Assembly (NCBI RefSeq): GCF_900110755.1
Contig: NZ_FOFF01000008.1
Span: 179,411-243,410, forward strand
Direction of reading: 5' to 3'
Length of the DNA stretch: 64,000 nucleotides
DNA from: Streptomyces sp. yr375
Lineage (GTDB): Bacteria > Actinomycetota > Actinomycetes > Streptomycetales > Streptomycetaceae
Shown here: in pieces, positions 59,063 through 64,000 of the stretch
How the letters are laid out: each line of letters starts with the position of its first letter
Position numbering within the stretch: position 1 is the first letter of the stretch
Program-made: the position numbers and the translations under genes
The notes under the pieces: generated by a model
What the model saw: only the letters and a program-made list of their open reading frames with translations
Told to the model about the DNA's origin: nothing
Databases searched by the model: none

Positions 59063-59677
59063 TCACACCGTCGCCACCACCGCGTACCGCTCGTCCTCCA
59101 CCTCGCCGCCCCACAGTCGCGCGTCGTCGGACAACCGCTCCACGCGGGTGTTCCCGGCGAGCGGGGCCAGCAGGGCGGTGAGGCGGTCCGCCGGTATGCC
59201 GACCGGGGTGACGGTCCCCCACACGCCCTCGACCAGCACGAGCCGCCCGCCGGGGCGCAGCAGGCCGCGCCAGTGCCGCAGGACGCGGGCGGGGTCGGGC
59301 AGGGTCCACAGCACGTGCCGGACGAGCAGGGCGTCGAAGCGCTGCCCGCCGACCGGGGGCGCGGCCGCGTCACCGAGGAGGAACACCGCGTCGTGTCCGG
59401 CGAGTTTGGCGCGGGCCAGGTCGATCATGGGTGGGGACAGGTCGACGCCCGTCACCCGGTGTCCCTGTTCGGCCACGAGGAGCGAGAGAGTGCCGGTGCC
59501 GCAGCCGAGGTCGAGGACGGCGCAGCCGCGCTCCGGCAGCCAGGTGCGCAGCCGCCGGGCCCAGGCGGCGCGCACCTCGGGGTCGCGCAGGCCGTGGTCC
59601 GGCTCGTCGTCGAAGGCGGGCGCCGCCGCGTCCCAGTCGACACCCGGCGGAGTCGGTTCGTCACTCTTTTTTGGCAT
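59063..59677 (-). CDS. Class I SAM-dependent methyltransferase
   Basis: 204-residue methyltransferase of the Methyltransf_11/25 type. Motif I CAVLDLGCGTGTLSLLVAEQGHRVTGVDLSPPMIDLARAKL (about 51-91), motif II LLGDAAAPPVGGQRFDALLVRHVLWTLPDP, motif III RHWRGLLRPGGRLVLVEGVW. A small-molecule substrate is likely, but none is suggested by the neighbours. Start ATG 59677 (MPKKSDEPTPPGVDWDAAA) has no strong ribosome site. The 138 bp upstream is shared with a divergent 44-residue gene. Confidence 0.9.
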   Translation of the reverse strand: MPKKSDEPTPPGVDWDAAAPAFDDEPDHGLRDPEVRAAWARRLRTWLPERGCAVLDLGCGTGTLSLLVAEQGHRVTGVDLSPPMIDLARAKLAGHDAVFLLGDAAAPPVGGQRFDALLVRHVLWTLPDPARVLRHWRGLLRPGGRLVLVEGVWGTVTPVGIPADRLTALLAPLAGNTRVERLSDDARLWGGEVEDERYAVVATV

Positions 59678-59815
59678 GTGCCCAAGAGTGACACCCACCA
59701 CTGACAATCGAATCGTGATGCCCGCCACTGACAGATCGGGGGCGATGAGGAACTCTCCCCAAAAGGGTCCACCTCCGTGAGAACGCGGAACCAGGTGGCT
59801 CTGAAGGAGGCAGCC

Positions 59816-59950
59816 ATGCGCCGCACGACCGTGCAGAAGCCCCTGAAGAAGACGGACTCCCGCCGGATCCGCGACGAGGTCGACGAACGGCCCGCCGGCC
59901 GCCCCGAGGTGCGCAAGGACATCGCCCGCACCTGGTGGCCGGACGGCTGA
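59816..59950 (+). CDS. 44-residue basic peptide gene
   Basis: ATG 59816 is preceded at 5 bp by a full AAGGAGG ribosome site (59804-59810). The peptide reads MRRTTVQKPLKKTDSRRIRD, then EVDERPAGRPEVRK and ends DIARTWWPDG. Codon third positions are G/C almost throughout, as in real Streptomyces genes. It is rich in Arg/Lys in the first half, with a WW near the end. No membrane helix. I do not recognise the family, though short Streptomyces proteins ending in TWWPDG-like motifs seem familiar. Its own promoter would lie in the gap shared with the methyltransferase. Confidence 0.75.
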   Translation: MRRTTVQKPLKKTDSRRIRDEVDERPAGRPEVRKDIARTWWPDG

Positions 59951-59972
59951 CACCGCCCGCTGACGGACGCCG

Positions 59973-60443
59973 TCAGTCCAGCCGCTTGCGGTAGTGGAGG
60001 CGGTCGTACGCCCCCTCCACGCGGCGCTCCACGAACTCGTAGCCGTACTTCGGGTAGATCTTCTGGTTCTCCCACATCTTCGCGTGCGTGCAGAGCCTGA
60101 CCTCGGACAGGCCGAGCGCACGCGCGTATGCGTCCACGAAGTGCAGCAGCCGCCGCCCGACGCCCGTGCCGTGGGCGTCGGGGCGGACGGCGATGCTGTC
60201 GAGGTACAGGTGGTCGGCGAACGCCTCGACCACCACCAGGCCGACCACCGCGCCGCCGGCCGGGTCACCGGTCACGTACACCTTCCCCGCGGCCACGTCC
60301 GCCGCGTGGTCCGCCCCCATGGGCAGCGGCACGCGTCCGATGCGCTCGATGTAGGGCGTGTACGCCGCGTCCGTGACGGCCTTCACCGCCGCCACGTCGG
60401 CCGCGGTGGCGGGCCGGATCTCCTCGCTCGTCGTGCCGTCCAC
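59973..60443 (-). CDS. GNAT family acetyltransferase
   Basis: 156-residue single-domain GNAT. IRPATAADVAAVKAVTDAAYTPYIERIGRVPLPMGADHAADVAAGKVYV at the start; DSIAVRPDAHGTGVGRRLLHFVDAYARALGLSEVRLCTHAKMWENQKIYPKYGYEFVERR carries the acetyl-CoA loop (HGTGVGRRLL) and the usual Tyr. Start GTG 60443, 9 bp after the end of the lipase gene on the same strand, so the two may be one transcript. Acceptor unknown. Confidence 0.9.
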   Translation of the reverse strand: MDGTTSEEIRPATAADVAAVKAVTDAAYTPYIERIGRVPLPMGADHAADVAAGKVYVTGDPAGGAVVGLVVVEAFADHLYLDSIAVRPDAHGTGVGRRLLHFVDAYARALGLSEVRLCTHAKMWENQKIYPKYGYEFVERRVEGAYDRLHYRKRLD

Positions 60444-60452
60444 GCTGACGGG

Positions 60453-61343
60453 TCAGCTCAGGGCGGACGCGCAGGTGGTGGGGGTGGCGTGGGCAGGGTC
60501 GAGCGCGTTGGCCACCTCGTGGTAGGCGATCCGGTCGGACAGTCCGATCGCCACGTGCTCGGAGAGGTCCAGCGGGCACAGGTCCTGGAGCAGGACGTTG
60601 TGCACGTCGGAGCCGCTGAGGTACTGGCTGCGCCACGGCGTGACCACCTCGTCGTACCGGGTGGCGATGACCGTGTAGTGGACGCCCGCGACGGTGTCGC
60701 CGCCCGCGTTGAGCCTGGTGAGGAAGGCCGAGCCGGCGATCTGGTCGGCGAGGCCGGGGACGGCGGCCGAGAGGTGCTCCTCCGCGCCCGGGAAGTAGGG
60801 CAGCAGGTTGGCGAGGCCGTCGAGCGTGGTGCCGTGGTTGCTGGGGGCGAGGCCGACGAGCGCGTTCACCTTGGCGGCGCCGCCGAGGAACTTCAGGTAG
60901 TGGCGCGGCATCATGCCGCCCTGCGAGTGGCCGACGAGGTCGGCCTTGGCGGCGCCGGTCGCGGTGAGCACCTTGTCGACGAAGACGGAGAGCTCCCCGG
61001 CCGACTTGTCGACGGGGCCGAGGCCGTCGAAGAGGGGGACGCCCGGCAGTTGGCCGTAGTCGAGGGAGAAGACGCAGTATCCGCGGACCACCAGGTAGGG
61101 GGCGAGGGCCAGCCAGTTGTCGATCGAGTTCCCGAAGGTGCCGGGCACGAGGACGACGGGGCGGGGGTGGGCGGCGGAGGGCTCGCAGGAGTAGTCGTTC
61201 CAGCCGCTCGACAAAGCGGTCGCGCTGGAGGCGGAGGTGGAGGGAGTGGTGTCGGCGTGGGCGGCGGTCGCGGGGACGGTGACGGCCGCGGCGGCCAGCA
61301 GCAGTGCGGCGAACGGTCCGAGCACGCGCTTCCAGGGCAGCAT
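60453..61343 (-). CDS. Secreted triacylglycerol lipase/esterase
   Basis: 296-residue secreted alpha/beta hydrolase. The signal peptide is LPWKRVLGPFAALLLAAAAVTVPATAAHA. PVVLVPGTFGNSIDNWLALAPYLVVRGYCVFSLDYGQLPG gives the oxyanion strand; ADLVGHSQGGMMPRHYLKFLG is the nucleophile elbow (Ser in GHSQGG); the Asp is probably in YDEVVTPW and the His in DLSEHVAIGLS. Four cysteines in the mature chain could make two disulfides. ATG 61343 has AAGGAGA upstream. The signature matches the actinobacterial lipase class with EstA/LipA folds. Chain length preference cannot be read. Confidence 0.92.
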   Translation of the reverse strand: MLPWKRVLGPFAALLLAAAAVTVPATAAHADTTPSTSASSATALSSGWNDYSCEPSAAHPRPVVLVPGTFGNSIDNWLALAPYLVVRGYCVFSLDYGQLPGVPLFDGLGPVDKSAGELSVFVDKVLTATGAAKADLVGHSQGGMMPRHYLKFLGGAAKVNALVGLAPSNHGTTLDGLANLLPYFPGAEEHLSAAVPGLADQIAGSAFLTRLNAGGDTVAGVHYTVIATRYDEVVTPWRSQYLSGSDVHNVLLQDLCPLDLSEHVAIGLSDRIAYHEVANALDPAHATPTTCASALS

Positions 61344-61709
61344 CGTGTGATCTCCTTGCGGCTCAAGGGGGTGCGATGGCCTTACGCCCTGCGATCCGGA
61401 TCACGAGGATGCTGTTCACTCGTCAAGTTACGGTTGAGTAGCAGAAGTGTGAAGTTGCACGTCGGTAAAAACTTCCAGTGATAGTCAGCGACAGCCGGGG
61501 TCGCTGACATTCCGTCACCAGGCGGGCCTGAAGGGACAGTAGGGGGCAAAGTGTCCCGACAGGTCGCGCAACACGCGCACTGCGCCGTCGGCGTTCGTCG
61601 CGGGAGTCGTGGGAGTCGCGGGAGTCGCGGGAGTCGTCGAAGAGGGCGAGGTCGACGAGGCCGGGCTCAAATTGCTTGGTGTGCGCTCCAATTACTAACC
61701 TGGCGCAGC
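61344..61709. other. 366-bp divergent gap with a 9-bp tandem repeat
   Basis: Between the lipase and carboxymuconolactone-decarboxylase-like genes. The first 150 bp, nearer the lipase, is relatively AT-rich and should hold the lipase promoter. Four gggagtcgN units at 61602-61637 occupy the middle. An open frame continues upstream of 61710 but its codons look non-coding. Confidence 0.6.
61602..61637. repeat. Four tandem 9-bp units (gggagtcgY)
   Basis: gggagtcgt, gggagtcgc, gggagtcgc and gggagtcgt in a row. The period is a multiple of three, but no supported reading frame crosses it. Confidence 0.8.
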
Positions 61710-62525
61710 ATGACTGAGCCTGATTCCCCGTCAGCGCAGACCGACACCCGATTCGATCGCGGCCTCGCCATCCTCGGTGAGGTGTCCGGCACGGGCGGCG
61801 CCGCCATCGTCGACGCGCTGGCCGACATCGCCCCGGACCTCGGCCGCTTCCTCGTCGAGTGGGCCTACGCCGACATCTTCGATCGCCCCGGACTCGACTT
61901 GCAGGAACGCGAGTTGGCCACGGTCGGCGCGCTCGCCGCGCTGGGGGACACCGCACCCCAGCTTCAGTTCCACATCGACGCGGCCCTCCGGGTCGGCGTC
62001 ACCCCCGTGGAGATCGTGGAAGCCCTCGTCCATCTGGTCCCCTTCATGGGCTTCCCGCGCGTGCTCAACGCGATCCGCGTCGCCCGGGGCGTCTTCGCCG
62101 ACCACGGTGTCACCGTCGACCCGGTGGTCATGGACGACGACCGCGACCGCTACGAGCGCGGCGCCGAGAACCTGGTCAGGGTCGACGGCCAGCACGGCCT
62201 GGACGTCGTGGACTCCCTGAAGGACATCTCTCCCGACCTGGCCCGGTACATCGTCGAGTTCTCCTTCGGCGACATCTACCACCGGCCGTGGCTGTCGCCG
62301 CAGCGCAAGCAGCTCGTCACCGTCGCCGCCCTGACGGCCTTCGGTGACACGGCGCCCCAGCTTGGCGTGCACATCGGAGCCGCCCTCAACGTCGGCCTGA
62401 GCCCGACCCAGATCGTGGAGACCCTGACACAGGCGACCCCGTACGCCGGCTTCCCGCGCGTCCTCAACGCCATCCGAGCAGCCCGGGAAGTCTTCGAGAA
62501 GCGAAACCTCTCCGTAGAGCCGTAA
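61710..62525 (+). CDS. Tandem carboxymuconolactone-decarboxylase-like protein
   Basis: 271-residue protein with two CMD domains. The first (about 10-125) has RELATVGALAALGDTAPQLQFHIDAALRVGVTPVEIVEALVHLVPFMGFPRVLNAIRVARGVF. The second (about 140-262) repeats the pattern: KQLVTVAALTAFGDTAPQLGVHIGAALNVGLSPTQIVETLTQATPYAGFPRVLNAIRAAREVF. The CxxC redox pair of the AhpD branch is absent, so it belongs to the lactone decarboxylase/GDTAP-H branch. Substrate uncertain. ATG 61710 has only a weak GGCG upstream. The stop codon opens an 8-bp repeat tract. Confidence 0.88.
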   Translation: MTEPDSPSAQTDTRFDRGLAILGEVSGTGGAAIVDALADIAPDLGRFLVEWAYADIFDRPGLDLQERELATVGALAALGDTAPQLQFHIDAALRVGVTPVEIVEALVHLVPFMGFPRVLNAIRVARGVFADHGVTVDPVVMDDDRDRYERGAENLVRVDGQHGLDVVDSLKDISPDLARYIVEFSFGDIYHRPWLSPQRKQLVTVAALTAFGDTAPQLGVHIGAALNVGLSPTQIVETLTQATPYAGFPRVLNAIRAAREVFEKRNLSVEP

Positions 62526-62578
62526 AGCGGTAAAGCGGTAAAGCGGTAAAGGCGGTACGGCGGTACGGCGGTAGCGGC
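62522..62578. repeat. Tandem 8-bp units spanning the CMD stop codon
   Basis: gtaaagcg occurs three times exactly, then a 9-bp variant, then gtacggcg twice and a partial unit. The stop TAA of the preceding gene is in the first unit. The repeat abuts the metK remnant by about 30 bp. Confidence 0.85.
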
Positions 62579-62582
62579 ATAC

Positions 62583-62596
62583 CCGTGGAAACACGG
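62583..62596 (+). terminator. Small GAAA-loop hairpin after the CMD gene
   Basis: CCGTG-GAAA-CACGG: a 5-bp stem with a stable tetraloop, between the tandem repeat and the metK fragment. Too short to be certain as a terminator. Confidence 0.35.
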
Positions 62597-62608
62597 CCGT
62601 AGTGTTCG

Positions 62609-63013
62609 TACGGCGGCATGGCCCGCCACGGCGGCGGCGCGTTCTCGGGCAAGGACCCGTCGAAGGTGGACCGTTCGGCCGCGTACGCGATGCGCTGGGT
62701 GGCGAAGAACGTGGTGGCGGCGGGTCTGGCGGCCCGCTGCGAGGTGCAGGTGGCGTACGCGATCGGCAAGGCCGAGCCGGTCGGTCTCTTCGTGGAGACC
62801 TTCGGCACCGCCAAGGTCGACGCCGAGAAGATCGAGAAGGCCATCGACGAGGTCTTCGACCTGCGCCCGGCCGCCATCATCCGCGACCTCGACCTCCTGC
62901 GCCCGATCTACGCCCAGACCGCCGCGTACGGCCACTTCGGCCGCGAACTCCCCGACTTCACCTGGGAACGCACCGACCGGGTCGAGGCGCTGCGCAAGGC
63001 AGCGGGTGTCTGA
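62609..63013 (+). pseudogene. metK: S-adenosylmethionine synthetase, 3' fragment only
   Basis: The codons [67 protein letters not shown] to the end ...[24 protein letters not shown] are the C-terminal third (about 134 residues of about 400) of SAM synthetase, including the [19 protein letters not shown] metal/ATP loop. Everything before YGGM is absent: the DNA upstream is a hairpin and tandem repeat. ATG 62618 could start a 131-residue peptide but has no ribosome site and could not be active alone. Followed by 1 bp and the start of an adenosine-kinase-like gene. Confidence 0.92.
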
Positions 63014-63014
63014 C

Positions 63015-63053
63015 ATGCGCATCGCTGTCACAGGGTCCATCGCCACCGACCAT
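63015..63053 (+). pseudogene. Adenosine-kinase-like (PfkB) gene, first 13 codons
   Basis: ATG 63015, one base after the metK stop, encodes [13 protein letters not shown], the conserved beginning of actinobacterial carbohydrate/adenosine kinases that sit in SAM-recycling operons. After DH the sequence jumps to the FFPPKT core of methylenetetrahydrofolate reductase in another reading frame. The adenosine-kinase frame runs on as Arg-rich nonsense to a stop at 63191. The kinase's remaining 300 or so codons are missing. Confidence 0.85.
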
Positions 63054-63055
63054 CG

Positions 63056-63901
63056 TTCTTTCCACCGAAGACGGAGGCGGGTACTCGGGTCCTGTGGGAC
63101 GCCATCCGCCGGATCGAACCGCTCGCACCCTCCTTCGTGTCGGTCACCTACGGCGCGGGCGGCTCGTCCCGGGACCGCACGGTGGAGATGACCGAGCGGA
63201 TCGTGAACGAGACAACGCTCCAACCCGTGGCGCATCTGACGGCGATCGGGCACTCGACGGCCGAACTGCGCCGCATCATCGGTCAGTACGCGGACGCGGG
63301 AGTGCGGGACGTGCTGGCACTGCGCGGCGACCCGCCGGGGGATCCCAACGCACACTGGTCACCGCATCCGCAGGGCCTTCGGTACGCGCATGAACTGGTG
63401 GCGCTGGTACGGGAGTCGGGTGACTTCAGCGTCGGTGTCGCCGCCTTTCCCGAACGGCATCCGCGCTCCCCGGACTGGGAAAGCGACATCCGGCACTTCG
63501 TGGCCAAGTGCAAGGCCGGCGCGGACTACGCGATCACTCAGATGTTCTTCCATGCGGAGGACTATCTGCGGCTGCGTGACCGGGTTTCCGCAGCCGGCTG
63601 TGACACCCCGCTCATCCCGGAGATCATGCCCGCCGTCGACATCCGGCAGATCGCCAGGTTCGCCGAGCTGAGCCACGCCACCTTTCCCGACGACCTGGCC
63701 AGGCGTCTGGAGGCGGCCCGGGACAACCCGGCGGAAGGCCGCAGGATCGGCGTCGAGTACGCCACCACGATGGCCGACCGGCTCCTCGACGAAGGCGCTC
63801 CCGGCCTGCACTACATCACGCTGAACCGTTCCACGGCGACGCTCGAAATCCACCGCAGCATCCTGGACTCAAGGAGCACACATGCCCTCGCGCACGGCTG
63901 A
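63056..63901 (+). pseudogene. metF: Methylenetetrahydrofolate reductase lacking its N-terminus
   Basis: From [49 protein letters not shown] to the end the sequence is MetF (NAD(P)H:5,10-methylene-THF reductase): [129 protein letters not shown]. The upstream frame has no start codon after the metK stop. The catalytic glutamate of FEFFPP is replaced by Ser from the junction. Translation could begin only at GTG 63137 (VSVTYGAGG), giving 254 residues that lack the first strands. Overlaps ahcY by 20 bp. Confidence 0.9.
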
Positions 63902-64000
63902 CTTCACCGATTTCAAGGTCGCCGATCTTTCCCTGGCCGTTTTCGGCCGTAAGGAGATCACTCTCGCCGAGCATGAGATGCCGGGTCTGATGGCGATCCG
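63882..64000 (+). CDS. ahcY: S-adenosylhomocysteinase, 3' end outside window
   Basis: Hydrolyses S-adenosylhomocysteine to adenosine and homocysteine, the step before methionine resynthesis. Only the first 39 codons are visible: [20 protein letters not shown], then [19 protein letters not shown], the standard AhcY N-terminus. AAGGAG lies 5 bp before ATG 63882. It overlaps the end of metF by 20 bp, so expression was or is coupled to it. The neighbourhood is that of a secondary SAM cycle operon of the kind often found with methylation-heavy biosynthetic clusters, which may lie to the right. Confidence 0.93.
   Translation, partial: MPSRTADFTDFKVADLSLAVFGRKEITLAEHEMPGLMAI

Noticed and set aside
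61551..61709. N-terminal extension of the CMD gene upstream of ATG 61710
   Set aside because: The extension encodes a Gly-Ser-Arg repeat made by the 9-bp tandem repeat and has no ribosome site; the CMD domain begins after 61710.
62520..62610. SAM- or SAH-sensing riboswitch before the methionine-cycle genes
   Set aside because: The sequence is a tandem repeat and a 5-bp hairpin without the conserved stems of SAM or SAH riboswitches; the true leader of the operon is probably lost with the front of metK.
63006..63191. 61-residue plus-strand frame starting [16 protein letters not shown]
   Set aside because: Only the first 13 codons after the ATG at 63015 match a kinase; the rest is MetF sequence read out of frame. 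Recorded instead as a truncated gene.

Overview
The window is high-GC (about 72%) actinobacterial DNA and almost certainly Streptomyces chromosome. Third codon positions are G/C-rich, GTG starts are frequent, and the gene content is typical: SoxR without SoxS, a class F sortase, an SGNH lipase, many TetR regulators and an ECF sigma/RskA pair. From memory, the order gntR-gntK ... soxR ... aldehyde/alcohol dehydrogenase ... citrate symporter ... hmgA ... sigma/anti-sigma/DUF4331/TPR/metal permease/kinase ... GDSL esterase resembles the S. coelicolor SCO167x-SCO173x interval, so most of the window looks like core chromosome. No tRNA, rRNA, transposon, integrase or CRISPR was seen.

Layout. 0-8 kb: end of an M1 aminopeptidase, YchJ-like protein, gluconate regulator/kinase, a two-gene sulfite-oxidase-type molybdoenzyme with its cytochrome b561, a DMT permease, NUDIX, a DUF202 pair, a quinone-reductase-like enzyme and a small histidine-rich protein. 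8.4-14.1 kb: a lipid or organic-acid catabolic module (APH-like kinase, acyl-CoA dehydrogenase, TetR, acyl-CoA ligase, SDR) whose two outward promoters carry related operators. 14.2-20 kb: alpha/beta hydrolase, a large secreted Ntn-acylase, a zinc-ribbon protein and SoxR. 20-26 kb: MaoC hydratase, two TetR genes, acyl-CoA dehydrogenase and an aldehyde/alcohol dehydrogenase pair; two near-identical 19-bp operators link the second TetR to promoters 3.3 kb apart. 26-35 kb: orphan sugar-type ABC ATPase, class F sortase with a sorting-signal protein, MFS, CitMHS symporter, molybdopterin oxidoreductase and TetR. 35-40.5 kb: lipoprotein, homogentisate dioxygenase, GntR, a stand-alone type ISP specificity-like protein and a CoA-transferase.

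40.5-48 kb is the most system-like region. A SigK-type ECF sigma factor with an RskA-type anti-sigma is divergent from a secreted DUF4331 protein, followed by a membrane TPR protein and a permease with a large histidine-rich loop. A good match to the SigK promoter consensus sits in front of the DUF4331 gene. 48-55 kb: Ser/Thr kinase, SGNH esterase, a translationally coupled GT2-GT2-polysaccharide deacetylase operon and an AAA ATPase. 55-62.5 kb looks more variable: TetR beside a frameshifted FAD monooxygenase with an elaborate operator array, GNATs, a DUF402 protein, a methyltransferase, an unlisted 44-residue gene, a lipase and a tandem carboxymuconolactone-decarboxylase protein.

The right end (62.6-64 kb) is a scar of a SAM-recycling operon. 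The 3' third of metK, the first 13 codons of an adenosine-kinase-like gene and a metF lacking its N-terminus and catalytic glutamate are joined in a row, followed by an intact start of ahcY. A second theme is short tandem repeats (8-19 bp units) in at least twelve gene-to-gene junctions, three of which overlap a stop codon.
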